DNA of 58,336 nucleotides from positions 1 to 58,336 of the forward strand of contig JAADFK010000224.1 of NCBI GenBank assembly GCA_013152925.1, written 5' to 3'. Position numbers and translations under genes: made by a program. Origin of the DNA: Acidobacteriota bacterium. GTDB taxonomy: Bacteria > Acidobacteriota > Thermoanaerobaculia > Thermoanaerobaculales > Sulfomarinibacteraceae. A model generated the notes under the pieces. It was not told where the DNA came from. It did no database searches and saw only the letters and a program-made list of their open reading frames with translations. This document shows, piece by piece, positions 1-8,626 of the stretch (its first letter is position 1; every line of letters begins with the position of its first letter).

Positions 1-853
1 CACAGGCCTTGACCGCGAGCGCCCCGCCAGCCCGGGCCGCCACGACGATCCGGTCGAGCTCGGGCGGGCATACCTCGGGAGCCAGCCTCCGCCGCGCCGT
101 CCAGTCGGCGGCCACGGCTTCCCCAACCGCCGCCTCGTCCGGAGCCAGCAGGGCCGAACGGCACCGCCGTGCCGCCGCGGCGATCTCATCGAGGGCCAGC
201 GCCGTACCGGCATCGCCTTCGAAGCGCCGCCGGATGATCTGCCAATTGACCATGCCCGAGTGGTGCGTGATCCCAGTGAAAAAGACCGTCAGGCGCCGCC
301 CCACCCAGTCGAGATCGACCGGTAGCCGTTCGAGCCTCTCCCCGCCGGGCCCCAGGTGCAGGGCCAGCACGCCGCCGGCCTCGGCGGCCCAGTGGTCCTG
401 GCAGCCCGCGGGCGCTCCGAGCACACGGGCCTCCAGGTCGCGGAGGATCGGGATCAAGCGGGACCCGTCCATGGACCGGCCATCCAGGACCAGAAGCGCC
501 CTGGCCAGGGCCAGAGCGTAGGCCGAAGAGCCCCCCAGCCCGGAGCCCACGGGTACCTGTTCGAGAACCCGGATCACCAGGCCCCCGCCGGGCCGGAAGA
601 AGAATGCGACCGCCGCCGTCAGGTCGCTCCCGGAATCGGCCGCCTCCAGTGACCTCGGGGCCCCTCCTCCGACCACGTGGAGCACCGTTCCGGCCGGCGC
701 TCCGGCCGCCTCCACCCTGACGCGCGCCCGGACGGGCAGCGCGGCGTTGACGGTCAGGGCCCCGGGGTGCAGAACCCCCAGCGGCCAGATGTCCAGGGTT
801 CCCCCGGCCAGGTCGGCCCGGCACGGCGCGGCGGCCTCAGCCCATGGCGCCAC
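1..853 (-). CDS. GHMP-family sugar kinase, 3' end cut by window edge
   Basis: This frame is missing from the ORF track because it runs off the left edge; I translated it from the minus strand. It opens with APCRADLAGGTLDIWPLG, the substrate-side motif of GHMP kinases such as heptose-7-phosphate and galactokinase-like enzymes, and then carries the ATP-binding loop PVGSGLGGSSA near residue 97. About 284 codons are visible and the C-terminus lies outside. The start is read as GTG at 853 because GGGAGG sits six bases before it and the homology begins within ten residues. It overlaps the 3' end of the M23 gene by about 100 nt. The family phosphorylates a small alcohol or sugar with ATP; the substrate cannot be read here. 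Family assignment is firm, substrate unknown. Confidence 0.8.
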   Translation of the reverse strand, partial: MAPWAEAAAPCRADLAGGTLDIWPLGVLHPGALTVNAALPVRARVRVEAAGAPAGTVLHVVGGGAPRSLEAADSGSDLTAAVAFFFRPGGGLVIRVLEQVPVGSGLGGSSAYALALARALLVLDGRSMDGSRLIPILRDLEARVLGAPAGCQDHWAAEAGGVLALHLGPGGERLERLPVDLDWVGRRLTVFFTGITHHSGMVNWQIIRRRFEGDAGTALALDEIAAAARRCRSALLAPDEAAVGEAVAADWTARRRLAPEVCPPELDRIVVAARAGGALAVKAC

Positions 854-2067
854 GGGGAGCCTCCCGGGCCGTCCAGCAGGGTCTGGACGGTGATGGCATA
901 GGAGAGGAAGCGCCGGAGGCGGTCCCTGGCGATGGGCTTGGCCGGCGGAGAGGAGATCCGCAGCGGGTTGATCCACTTCCCGTTGTGCCGGACGCGGTAA
1001 TCGAGGTGGGGGCCCGTGGCCAGACCCGTCTGGCCGACGTAACCGATCACCTGGCCCTGGTGGACCCGCACCCCGTGGTGAATCCCCCTGGCGTAGCGGC
1101 TCAGGTGGAGGTAGCTGGTTTCGTAGCCGTTGCTGTGGCGAACGGTGACCATCTTGCCGCCCCCACCCCTGCGGCCCACGAAACGGACCACGCCGTCGGC
1201 CGTCACATGGACCGGGGTTCCCACCGGAGCGCCGTAGTCGACCCCGTAGTGGGGCATGCGCCGGTGGAGCACCGGATGGTAGCGGTGGAGGCTGAACCTG
1301 GAGGTGATCCGGGAGAACTTCAGGGGCGCCCGGAGGAACTCCTTCCGCAGCGGGTGCCCCTTGAGATCGTAGTACCCGACCCTCCCCTGCCCGTCGGGGA
1401 AGGCCACGGCGTTGAGGGTACGGCCCGCGTTGAGGAAGCGCGCCGCGAAGAGGGTGCCCCACCCGTACGGCTTCCCGCCCACCGTCCGGCGGTCGACGAT
1501 GACCACGAAGCGGTCACCCTGCCGGAGGTCCCGGAAGAAGTCGATGTCCCACTGGAAGATCCCCGCCAGCCGTACGGCCAGCTCGGCATCGCCGCCCGCC
1601 GCGTCCACGGCCCCGAACAGGGAGCTCTCGATGCTCCCCTCCAGGCGGACGACCTCGTGCTGCACGGTCCCGTCCACACGCCGGGCGCGGATGGTTTCCC
1701 CGGAACGTTCGGCCCGCACCGTGCTCCGGGCATCCATGCGGATAGTCAGCGATTGCAGCTGGCCGGAGGGTGCACGCCGTCCCTCCACCACCATCCCCGG
1801 CCGCAGCGCCCTGGGGTCGAGCACCGAGGCCAGGCTCAAGCACCACTGGCTCCACTGCCCGGGCTCCAATTCCCGGCAGACACTCTCCAGAGTGTCCCCG
1901 GGGCTCACTTCGAAACGCGTGATCGTGGCGCTGAGCTTGAGGGGCCGGACCGTGACCGGCGAATCCGGCGCATGTACCGGCGCTGTACGCGGACCGCCGC
2001 CGCACGCCGCCGAGATCGCCAGAGCTGTCACCAGGCCCAGGCCCGATGGCCTCACGGGGCGCTCCAT
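754..2067 (-). CDS. M23-family murein endopeptidase, exported
   Basis: The product is 437 residues. The ORF-track start at 2484 belongs to an out-of-frame extension; I use ATG 2067, which starts a short hydrophobic signal ending ALAISAAC, possibly a lipoprotein signal. Residues 50-110 resemble a LysM/OapA-like substrate domain (SPGDTLESVC), and residues 265-370 form the LytM/M23 zinc peptidase domain: HYGVDYGAP supplies His273 and Asp277, and YLHLS supplies His321. The last motif is GPHLDYRV, so the usual HxH is HxD. Known members cut cell-wall cross-links in the periplasm. The gene overlaps the thioredoxin-like gene by 16 nt and the kinase gene by 100 nt, so the three are probably one transcript. 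The last 45 residues or so, inside the overlap, look like low-value tail sequence. Confidence 0.9.
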   Translation of the reverse strand: MERPVRPSGLGLVTALAISAACGGGPRTAPVHAPDSPVTVRPLKLSATITRFEVSPGDTLESVCRELEPGQWSQWCLSLASVLDPRALRPGMVVEGRRAPSGQLQSLTIRMDARSTVRAERSGETIRARRVDGTVQHEVVRLEGSIESSLFGAVDAAGGDAELAVRLAGIFQWDIDFFRDLRQGDRFVVIVDRRTVGGKPYGWGTLFAARFLNAGRTLNAVAFPDGQGRVGYYDLKGHPLRKEFLRAPLKFSRITSRFSLHRYHPVLHRRMPHYGVDYGAPVGTPVHVTADGVVRFVGRRGGGGKMVTVRHSNGYETSYLHLSRYARGIHHGVRVHQGQVIGYVGQTGLATGPHLDYRVRHNGKWINPLRISSPPAKPIARDRLRRFLSYAITVQTLLDGPGGSPWRHGLRPPRRAGPTWPGEPWTSGRWGFCTPGP

Positions 2068-2507
2068 GCCTCGACCGCCGCGGCCGTGGCCTCCAGCCGG
2101 GCCACGACCTCTCCCTTGCGGTTGAGGATGACCAGGGCCGGAACGGTGACGACGCGGCACCGCTTCAGGAAGCTGCCGTGCCGATCGTGAAGCCAGGTCA
2201 CGTCCGTCCCCGCGAAGGCCTTCCGTCCGTCCTCCAGAGGTTCGACCACGTCGATGAAAACCAGATTGAGGCCCTTGGCCCGGCAGGCCGCCTTCAGGGC
2301 CGCCCGGTTCTTCAGAACCTCCGGCGCCCTGGGCTGCCAGGACGACCACACCACCACCGCGACCGGCGCCGTCTCGGCCAACCAGCGATCCCACGGCACT
2401 GGCGTGCCGTCTGGATACCGCAAGTCCGGGCCGCCACCGGCCCCGCCGATGGCCGCCACGAGCAGCGCCGCGGCCGTGAGCCAACCGATTCTACGAGGGC
2501 TCGCCAT
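2052..2507 (-). CDS. thioredoxin-like protein lacking the CXXC pair, exported
   Basis: The 151-residue product has an N-terminal hydrophobic segment (LTAAALLVAAIGGAGG) and a TlpA-like thioredoxin fold with the cis-proline segment VTVPALVILNRKGEVVARLE. Where TlpA proteins have WCxxC this one reads SSWQPRAPEV, so both redox cysteines are absent. I infer a non-redox binding or scaffold role in the envelope. ATG 2507 is preferred over the track start at 2546 because it gives a proper signal sequence and has a -10-like hexamer six bases upstream (see the promoter entry). It is the first gene of the trx-like/M23/GHMP kinase run. Confidence 0.75.
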   Translation of the reverse strand: MASPRRIGWLTAAALLVAAIGGAGGGPDLRYPDGTPVPWDRWLAETAPVAVVVWSSWQPRAPEVLKNRAALKAACRAKGLNLVFIDVVEPLEDGRKAFAGTDVTWLHDRHGSFLKRCRVVTVPALVILNRKGEVVARLEATAAAVEAWSAP

Positions 2508-2513
2508 GGCCGC

Positions 2514-2519
2514 AGTATA
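2514..2519 (-). promoter_or_regulatory. -10 hexamer TATACT, leaderless start candidate
   Basis: On the minus strand the sequence reads cggcTATACTgcggccATG, which leaves six bases between the hexamer and the start codon. No Shine-Dalgarno is present. A start of transcription at or next to the A of ATG is the simplest reading. No clear -35 was found. Confidence 0.5.
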
Positions 2520-2601
2520 GCCGACACCGGCGCCGAGCCGTTTCATCGGCGCGCCGGCCGAGGAACCCGGTCACCGTGTCGAGGCTGCGATCCCGGTCGT
2601 G

Positions 2602-2607
2602 TATACT
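2602..2607 (+). promoter_or_regulatory. -10 hexamer TATACT upstream of ndk
   Basis: gTATACT lies 46 nt before the ndk ATG, back to back with the minus-strand TATACT at 2514. No TTGACA-like -35 is visible at 16-18 nt spacing. It is inferred from the hexamer and its position only. Confidence 0.4.
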
Positions 2608-2653
2608 CCCCGCGCCTCCGCCATCGGGGGCGAGCCATTCCAAGGAGCAACGC

Positions 2654-3070
2654 ATGACCGAGCGCACGCTGACCATCATCAAGCCCGACTCCGTCGAGAA
2701 GAACAACGTGGGCGCCATCATCGCCCACCTGGAGCGCGAGGGGTTCCGCATCGTCGCGGCCCGCATGATGCGGCTGACCGAGGCCCAGGCCCGGGCCTTC
2801 TACGAGGTCCACAGGGAGCGGCCCTTCTACGACGACCTCGTCGCCTACATGACCTCGGGTCCCGTCTGGCCCATGTGCCTCGAGCGCGAGAACGCCGTGG
2901 TGCATCTCCGTGAGGTCATGGGCGCCACCAACCCCGCCGAGGCGAACGAGGAGACGATCCGCGCCCTGTACGGCGAATCCATCGAGCGCAACGCGATCCA
3001 CGGCTCAGATTCCCCGGAGAACGCCGCGCGGGAGATTTCCTTCTTCTTCCCGGAGACCGACCTGGTCTGA
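2654..3070 (+). CDS. ndk: nucleoside diphosphate kinase
   Basis: The 138-residue product matches the full length of the family. It begins TERTLTIIKPDSV and carries the catalytic histidine motif NAIHGSDS near residue 115, through which phosphate passes from one nucleoside triphosphate to another diphosphate. The start at 2654 has the Shine-Dalgarno AAGGAG at 2642-2647; the track's upstream extension to 2576 is rejected. The gene appears monocistronic, with a hairpin after it and the nap regulatory region beyond. Confidence 0.98.
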   Translation: MTERTLTIIKPDSVEKNNVGAIIAHLEREGFRIVAARMMRLTEAQARAFYEVHRERPFYDDLVAYMTSGPVWPMCLERENAVVHLREVMGATNPAEANEETIRALYGESIERNAIHGSDSPENAAREISFFFPETDLV

Positions 3071-3131
3071 GCCGCTCCCGGCCGGCCGCCCGGTCTCGAG
3101 GGTCGTGCGGCCCCCGAAGCCTCGTACCATT

Positions 3132-3162
3132 CCGGGGAGAGGGGGCGGCGTCCCTCTCCCGG
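3132..3162 (+). terminator. hairpin downstream of ndk
   Basis: CCGGGGAGAGGG and CCCTCTCCCGG form a stem with one bulged base around an eight-base loop, 60 nt after the ndk stop. No run of T follows, so a transcription stop is plausible but not certain. Confidence 0.4.
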
Positions 3163-3305
3163 TGGGGTGTTCCGCGATTCCATTCTTCGTCGGCGGGACG
3201 TCCTTGGAGGCGGCGGATCTGCTGGGCTTCCCCCGGGGGAGGCCGGGCGGCCATGGTCCCACCGGCGATCCCGCGTGTGAAGGAAGGCGCCAGGCCCACC
3301 ACGCG

Positions 3306-3323
3306 CCTTGACCTGGGTCAAGG
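3306..3323. promoter_or_regulatory. FNR/Dnr-type palindrome upstream of napDAB
   Basis: CCTTGAC-CTGG-GTCAAGG is an inverted repeat with 7-bp arms around four bases; the core TTGAC-N4-GTCAA is one base per half-site from the FNR/Dnr consensus TTGAT-N4-ATCAA. Its centre at 3314.5 lies about 43 nt before the napD ATG. A class-II position (-41.5) would put the transcript start at about 3356, almost on the ATG. The identical core recurs at 33319-33332. The family link to a CRP/FNR regulator is inferred from motif and context. Confidence 0.7.
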
Positions 3324-3357
3324 CATTGACCATACTGATTGTGGAACATTCTTCCAG

Positions 3358-3684
3358 ATGTTGAAGCCTACAAGCATCCGATCCGTCACGCCCTCCGATC
3401 GCTTCACCTGCTCGGGAATCGTCGTCACGGCACGGCCCCAGGAGCTCCAGGAGGTTCGCCGGATGATCGAAGGGCTCGACGGCCTCCGCGTGCACCAGGA
3501 AGACGCGACGTCCGGGCGACTGGTCGTGACCCAGGAGGCCTCGTCCGACGCCGAGCAGGCCGAGGGCCTGCTGCGGCTCCAGCGTCTGCCAGGGGTGCTC
3601 GCGGCGGATCTCGTGTACTACCACCGTGAGGAGCCGGAGGCGATGGTGCCCGGCTCCGACCATCAGTCAGGAGCGAAGCAATGA
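3358..3684 (+). CDS. napD: periplasmic nitrate reductase assembly chaperone NapD
   Basis: The 108-residue product contains [18 protein letters not shown] near residue 20 and the short ferredoxin-like fold typical of NapD, which binds the Tat signal of NapA in the cytoplasm until the molybdenum cofactor is loaded. ATG 3358 is chosen over the track start at 3253 because that extension would run through the regulatory palindrome. No good Shine-Dalgarno precedes it, consistent with a short or absent leader. It overlaps napA by 4 nt (ATGA), so the two are translationally coupled. Confidence 0.88.
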   Translation: MLKPTSIRSVTPSDRFTCSGIVVTARPQELQEVRRMIEGLDGLRVHQEDATSGRLVVTQEASSDAEQAEGLLRLQRLPGVLAADLVYYHREEPEAMVPGSDHQSGAKQ

Positions 3685-6422
3685 AGGATGGCCTTTCCCG
3701 AAGAGAGTTCGTGGTTTCCAGTGTCGCCGCGGCCACCGCCGCGACCGTCGGCCTCCCCGTCGCCGGCGAGGTGATCGATCCCGCGGCCGGCGCCCACTGG
3801 GAGAAGGGTGTCTGCCGGTTCTGCGGGGTCGGCTGCGGCGTCCAGGTGGCGGTCAAGGAGGGGCGCCTGGTCGGCGTCAAGGGCGATCCCCAAAGCCCCG
3901 TCAACCGCGGCCTGTTGTGCGTCAAGGGCTATGCCAACCCCCAGATCCACTACGGTGCCGACCGCCTCACCCAGCCGCTGCTCCGCATGAAAGACGGCCG
4001 GTACAGCAAGGACGGGGAGCTCTTCCCCATCTCCTGGGAACGGGCTTTCGACGAGATGGAACGGCAGTTCAAGAAGGTCTACGGTGAGCTCGGACCGACC
4101 GGCGTCGCCATCATGGGCTCCGGCCAGTACACCATTCCCGAGGGTTACGCGGCTGTCAAGCTGAGCAAGGCCGGCTGGCGCACCAACAACATCGATCCCA
4201 ACGCACGCCAGTGCATGGCCTCGGCCGTCGCGGGGTTCATCCAGGTGTTCGGGATCGACGAGCCCGCCGGCTGCTACGACGACATCGAGCTAACGGATGC
4301 CGTGGTCACCTGGGGCGCCAACATGGCCGAGATGCACCCCATCCTGTGGTCCAGGATCGTCGCTCACCGCATGGCCAAACCCCACGTCAGGGTCGTCAAC
4401 CTAAGCACCTACTCCAACAGGACCTCCGACGCCGCAGATGTGGAGATCATCTTCAAGCCGCAGACCGACCTGGCCATCTGGAACTACATCGCGCGGGAGA
4501 TCTTCGAGCGAAACGCCGTCGACAACGACTTCATCGAAAAGCACTGCGTGACCGCCACCGGGCCCACGGACATCGGCTACGGCATGCGCTTCAACACGGA
4601 GCACGCCTTCCCCGCCGAGCTCGACACCCTGGAGCGCGAGAAGAAGGTCAAGCTGACCCGGGACGAGGCCATCGCCCAGGGCCTCGATCCCGACGAGCCC
4701 CACGAGGTGGAGCAGCGGCACCGCACGACCGCCGGCGCGCACTGGCTGATCGCCCTGGAGGAGCTCAAGAAGGCCGTGGCGCCCTACGATCTCGAGTTCG
4801 TGGCGCAACTGGCCAAGGGTGATGCTGACGAGTCACTGGAGAGCTTCAAGAAGAAGCTCCAGGCGCTGGCGGATCTCTACGTGGATCCCAAACGCAACAT
4901 CGTGTCCTTCTGGACCATGGGTTTCAACCAGCACACCCGGGGAACGTGGGTCAACGAGCAGGCGTACATGGTGCATCTGCTGACGGGCAAGTACGCCCGC
5001 CCCGGCGCCTCGGCCTTCTCCCTGACGGGCCAACCCTCGGCCTGTGGCACGGCCCGCGAGGTCGGCACCTTCGCCCACCGCCTGCCGGCCGACATGGTGG
5101 TCGCCAATCCCGAGCACCGCAAACGGGCCGAGGGCATCTGGCACCTTCCCTCGGGGACCCTGAACCCCAAGGTGGGAAGCCACATCACCAAGATGATGCG
5201 GGACATCGAGGACGGGAAGATCCGCTGGCTCTGGGTCCAGGTCACCAACCCCTTCCAGTCCACGGCCAACGCCAACCACTGGTTCCAGGCGGCGCGTGAG
5301 CGGGACGTCTTCATCGTCGTCTCCGATGTCTACCCAACGGTTTCGTGCCGGGTGGCGGACCTGATCCTGCCGGCGGCCATGCACTTCGAAAAGTGGGGGC
5401 TCTATGGCAACACCGAGCGGCGGACCCAGGGCTGGCGCCAGATGGCCGACCCGCCCGGCCAGGCGCGCTCCGATGTCTGGCAGATGCTGGAGTTCTCCAA
5501 GCGGTTCACGCTGCGGGAGGTGTGGGGCCGGAAGCCGGTCCCCGGCCTCAAGGCGGCGGGATTCGAGGACGGCTGGCTTCCCGACGTGCTCGAGTCGGCC
5601 AGGGCAATGGGTTATACGCCCGAGACAACCCTCTACGAGGTCCTCTTCGCCACGCCCCGGGCACGGTCCTTCCCGTGGCCCGACCCCAGGGCGAAGGGAT
5701 ACCACAACTGCACCGCCGAGGCCGCCGGTCTCGACTGGTTCCCCGAGAAGGCCCTGTTCCAGGAGTACGTCATCTTCGGCCGCGGCCACGGCCACGACCT
5801 GGCCGACTTCGACGTCTACATGGACCCCGCCGTTCGCGGTCTGCGCTGGCCCGTGGTCGACGGCAAGGAGACCCGCTGGAGGTTCAACGGGAAGTACGAC
5901 CCCTACGTCGCCAAGGGCACGGACTTCGAGTTCTACGGACCCGCGCTGAAGAAGATCCCCCGAGGCAACCTGGCAGGACCCGGGAAGGGACCCAAGGTCT
6001 CCGTGGCCGGCAAGGCCAAGATCTTCTTCCGGCCCTACGCCGCCCCGGCCGAGAGCCCCGACGCACACTACGACCTCTGGCTCTGCACCGGGCGCGTTCT
6101 CGAGCACTGGCACAGCGGCACCATGACCCGCAGGGTGCCGGAGCTCAACGCCGCGTTCCCCGAAACCGTCATCTTCATGAATTCCAAGGATGCCTCCTCC
6201 CGCGGCATCTCCGACGCAGCCGTGGCCTGGGTGGAGTCCCGCCGCGGCCGGATCCGCGCCCTCATCCGGACGGTGGGCAGAAACCGGGTGCCCAGGGGGA
6301 TGGTGTTCGTGCCGTGGTTCGACGAGAACGTCCTCATCAACAAGGTGGCCCTGGACGCCACCTGCCCCATCTCCAAGGAAACCGACTACAAGAAGTGCGC
6401 CGTCCGCGTGGTGCCGGCGTGA
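3681..6422 (+). CDS. napA: periplasmic nitrate reductase catalytic subunit NapA
   Basis: The 913-residue product starts with a twin-arginine signal ([10 protein letters not shown]) followed by a small alanine-rich segment. Cys45, Cys48, Cys52 and Cys80 (CRFCGVGC...GLLC) bind the 4Fe-4S cluster, and ARQCMASAV supplies Cys178, the expected ligand of the Mo-bis-MGD cofactor. The length is somewhat above the usual 830 or so, through insertions in the middle and C-terminal parts (for example around residues 310-350). It reduces nitrate to nitrite in the periplasm with electrons from NapB. The flanking napD and napB separate it from assimilatory nitrate reductases and formate dehydrogenases of the same superfamily. 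Confidence 0.96.
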   Translation: MKDGLSRREFVVSSVAAATAATVGLPVAGEVIDPAAGAHWEKGVCRFCGVGCGVQVAVKEGRLVGVKGDPQSPVNRGLLCVKGYANPQIHYGADRLTQPLLRMKDGRYSKDGELFPISWERAFDEMERQFKKVYGELGPTGVAIMGSGQYTIPEGYAAVKLSKAGWRTNNIDPNARQCMASAVAGFIQVFGIDEPAGCYDDIELTDAVVTWGANMAEMHPILWSRIVAHRMAKPHVRVVNLSTYSNRTSDAADVEIIFKPQTDLAIWNYIAREIFERNAVDNDFIEKHCVTATGPTDIGYGMRFNTEHAFPAELDTLEREKKVKLTRDEAIAQGLDPDEPHEVEQRHRTTAGAHWLIALEELKKAVAPYDLEFVAQLAKGDADESLESFKKKLQALADLYVDPKRNIVSFWTMGFNQHTRGTWVNEQAYMVHLLTGKYARPGASAFSLTGQPSACGTAREVGTFAHRLPADMVVANPEHRKRAEGIWHLPSGTLNPKVGSHITKMMRDIEDGKIRWLWVQVTNPFQSTANANHWFQAARERDVFIVVSDVYPTVSCRVADLILPAAMHFEKWGLYGNTERRTQGWRQMADPPGQARSDVWQMLEFSKRFTLREVWGRKPVPGLKAAGFEDGWLPDVLESARAMGYTPETTLYEVLFATPRARSFPWPDPRAKGYHNCTAEAAGLDWFPEKALFQEYVIFGRGHGHDLADFDVYMDPAVRGLRWPVVDGKETRWRFNGKYDPYVAKGTDFEFYGPALKKIPRGNLAGPGKGPKVSVAGKAKIFFRPYAAPAESPDAHYDLWLCTGRVLEHWHSGTMTRRVPELNAAFPETVIFMNSKDASSRGISDAAVAWVESRRGRIRALIRTVGRNRVPRGMVFVPWFDENVLINKVALDATCPISKETDYKKCAVRVVPA

Positions 6423-6436
6423 AGGGGGGAACGACC

Positions 6437-6901
6437 ATGCGCCTGACAACCCTCTCGACCCTGACAGTCCTCGCCCTCCTGGCCGCCGGCTGTGCCTCCC
6501 GCGCTCCGGAACCCTCCGCCACCAACGCCGCCACGGCGCCGCGGGCCATTCCCGAGTCCAGGATCGGGCTCCGAACGGCCGATGTCAGCGAGGCCTCCCC
6601 CGTCAGACCCATCGTTCCCGTGAGGGCCCAGCCCGGCGAGGCGCCGCTCCCGGTCCGGCCATACCCGGGCTCGCCTCCAGTCATCCCCCATTCCGTCGAC
6701 GGGCTTCTCCCCATCACCGCGAAGGAGAACGCCTGCGTGGGATGCCACGACCCGGCGAACGCCGGCGATTCCGAAGCCACTCCCATCCCGGCGAGCCACT
6801 TCGAGGCCGGCAAGCTCGACAACCGCCGCTACCTGTGCATCTTCTGCCACGTGCCGCAAACCAAGGCCACACCACTGGTGGAGAACACCTTCAAGCCCTG
6901 A
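6437..6901 (+). CDS. napB: diheme cytochrome NapB with a lipoprotein-type signal
   Basis: The 154-residue product carries two CXXCH heme sites, CVGCH and CIFCH, spaced as in NapB, and the family segment AKENACVGCH. Its signal ends LLAAGC, a clean lipobox, so this NapB is probably anchored in a membrane by lipid, unlike the soluble form in enterobacteria. The start at 6437 lies 14 nt after the napA stop with GGGGGGA as ribosome site; the track's longer frame inside napA is a shadow. It passes electrons to NapA. No napC, napG or napH follows; a NapH-like gene sits at 32-33 kb. Confidence 0.92.
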   Translation: MRLTTLSTLTVLALLAAGCASRAPEPSATNAATAPRAIPESRIGLRTADVSEASPVRPIVPVRAQPGEAPLPVRPYPGSPPVIPHSVDGLLPITAKENACVGCHDPANAGDSEATPIPASHFEAGKLDNRRYLCIFCHVPQTKATPLVENTFKP

Positions 6902-6926
6902 GCATGAGAGCGGCCGGTATCCCGGC

Positions 6927-6958
6927 AACACCCCGGCGACCGGGTCCGCCGGGGTGTT
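6927..6958 (+). terminator. strong hairpin after napB
   Basis: AACACCCCGGCG and CGCCGGGGTGTT form a perfect 12-bp stem with an eight-base loop, 25 nt after the napB stop, followed by TCTCGTT. It most likely ends the napDAB transcript. Confidence 0.75.
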
Positions 6959-7032
6959 CTCGTTGGCGCTGGGCCGGCGCACCACCACCGCTTGAACCCG
7001 ATGCGCGCTCCACCTCTTTCCTTCAGTGCGGC

Positions 7033-7038
7033 TATACT
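7033..7038 (+). promoter_or_regulatory. -10 hexamer TATACT, leaderless start candidate
   Basis: The sequence reads cggcTATACTacgcggcATG, seven bases from hexamer to start codon, and no Shine-Dalgarno is present. It matches the arrangement before the thioredoxin-like gene at 2507 almost base for base. Confidence 0.5.
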
Positions 7039-7045
7039 ACGCGGC

Positions 7046-7498
7046 ATGGCACGTGTCAGCTGGCACCGCTACTTCATGAACCTGGCCATCCAGGCGGCCA
7101 CGCGCTCGACCTGTCCCCGCAAGCACGTTGGAGCCGTGATCGTGCGGGACAAGAGCATCCTTTCCACCGGGTACAACGGCTCGATCCGGGGCGCACCCCA
7201 CTGCGACGAGGCCGGTTGCCTGATGGAGAACGGCCACTGCGTGCGAACGGTCCACGCCGAGGCCAACGCCATCGTCCAGGCGGCTCGCAACGGCGTCCGC
7301 CTGGAGAACGCCGAGATCTACGTGACGGCCTCCCCGTGCTTCAACTGCTTCAAGCTGATCGTCAATGCGGGAATCCGGATCATCTATTTCGGCGAGTTCT
7401 ACCGGGACGAGCGCGTGCTCCAGTTCGCCAACGAGCTTGGAATCGAGCTGATCCACCTGGGCCTCAAACAGCCCGAACAGCAAACCGTCGAGGAGTGA
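7046..7498 (+). CDS. dCMP/cytidine deaminase family protein (ComEB-like)
   Basis: The 150-residue product has the zinc-binding pair HAEANAI and SPCFNC of the deoxycytidylate deaminase family, plus an additional cysteine/histidine-rich segment (PHCDEAGC...GHC) typical of dCMP deaminases. The reaction is dCMP to dUMP, feeding dTMP synthesis. The start is ATG 7046 rather than the track's 6992, because the upstream part has no homology and contains the putative promoter. It is followed after 3 nt by pfkA, probably in one transcript with trmB, hslO and yraN. Confidence 0.88.
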   Translation: MARVSWHRYFMNLAIQAATRSTCPRKHVGAVIVRDKSILSTGYNGSIRGAPHCDEAGCLMENGHCVRTVHAEANAIVQAARNGVRLENAEIYVTASPCFNCFKLIVNAGIRIIYFGEFYRDERVLQFANELGIELIHLGLKQPEQQTVEE

Positions 7499-7501
7499 GC
7501 C

Positions 7502-8626
7502 ATGAGCAAGATCCGCCAGATCGGTGTCCTGACCGGGGGGGGCGACGCCCCGGGTCTCAACGCCGTCATCCGCGCCCTGACCAAATCCGCCATCCTGGAC
7601 CACGGCGTTCGTGTCATCGGTTTCAACGACGGCTTTTCCGGCATGGTCGAGATGAAGACCCACGAGCTTGGGCTCCACGACGTCCGCGGCATCCTGCCCC
7701 GGGGCGGCACCATCCTGGGGACCACCAACCGGGGCAACCCCTTCGAGTACGTGGAGCGCCTGGCCGACGGCACGGAGCGCGTCAGTGACGCCTCGGCCAC
7801 CGTTGCGAAGAACTTCGAGCGGCTGGGGCTGGATGCCCTCGTGGTCATCGGCGGCGATGGTACCCTGAGCATCGCCCACCGCCTGATGCAGGAACACGGC
7901 ATCCCCGTGGTGGGCGTACCCAAGACCATCGACAATGACCTGGCGGCCACGGACCGTACCTTCGGTTTCGCCACCGCCGTCGAGGTGGCCACCGATGCGC
8001 TGGACCGGCTCCACACCACGGCCGAGAGCCACCACCGCATCATGCTCCTCGAGGTCATGGGCCGGGAGGCCGGATGGATCGCCCTCCACAGCGGCGTGGC
8101 CGGCGGCGCCGACGTGGTCCTGATTCCCGAGATTCCCTTCCAGGTGGAGCCCGTGATCGCCAAGGTCTGGGCCCGCCAGAACCGGGGCACGCCCTTCTCC
8201 ATCGTCGTCGTCGCCGAGGGCGCCCGGCCGAAGGACGGCGACCAGGTCTACCAGAGCGTCGATCCCGTCACGGGGTGGAAGCGTCTCGGTGGAATCTCCT
8301 ACGAGCTGGCGCCGATTCTCCAGGGCAAGACGGGACTCGAGGTGCGGGTCACGGTCCTCGGCCATATCCAGCGTGGCGGCTCCCCCTGCGCCGATGACCG
8401 GATTCTCGGCACGCGGCTGGGCGCCGAGGCCATGCGCCTGGTGATGAGGGGCCGTTTCGACCACATGGTGGCTCTACGCGGCGAGGAGATCGAGGCCGTG
8501 CCCATGGAGAAGGCCATCAACCGGCTCAAGCTCGTCGATCCCAACGGCCAGCTCGTCCGGAACGCCAGGAGCCTGGGGATCGTCTTCGGCGACGAAGACC
8601 CGGACGAGATCCTCGACACCAGATGA
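7502..8626 (+). CDS. pfkA: 6-phosphofructokinase
   Basis: The 374-residue product is a full-length PfkA-family enzyme. Visible are TGGGDAPGLNAVIR (residues 11-24), GGDGT (117-121) and PKTIDND (140-146). In E. coli numbering the glycine at 104 points to ATP as donor, since an aspartate there marks pyrophosphate users, while the lysine at 124 is a feature shared with pyrophosphate enzymes. This G/K combination is known from actinomycete ATP-dependent enzymes. It phosphorylates fructose 6-phosphate, or the reverse if a pyrophosphate form. It overlaps trmB by 4 nt. Confidence 0.95.
   Translation: MSKIRQIGVLTGGGDAPGLNAVIRALTKSAILDHGVRVIGFNDGFSGMVEMKTHELGLHDVRGILPRGGTILGTTNRGNPFEYVERLADGTERVSDASATVAKNFERLGLDALVVIGGDGTLSIAHRLMQEHGIPVVGVPKTIDNDLAATDRTFGFATAVEVATDALDRLHTTAESHHRIMLLEVMGREAGWIALHSGVAGGADVVLIPEIPFQVEPVIAKVWARQNRGTPFSIVVVAEGARPKDGDQVYQSVDPVTGWKRLGGISYELAPILQGKTGLEVRVTVLGHIQRGGSPCADDRILGTRLGAEAMRLVMRGRFDHMVALRGEEIEAVPMEKAINRLKLVDPNGQLVRNARSLGIVFGDEDPDEILDTR

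Noticed and set aside
4833-6449. 538-codon minus-strand frame
   Set aside because: Shadow of napA, in the antisense frame matched to its codon third positions.
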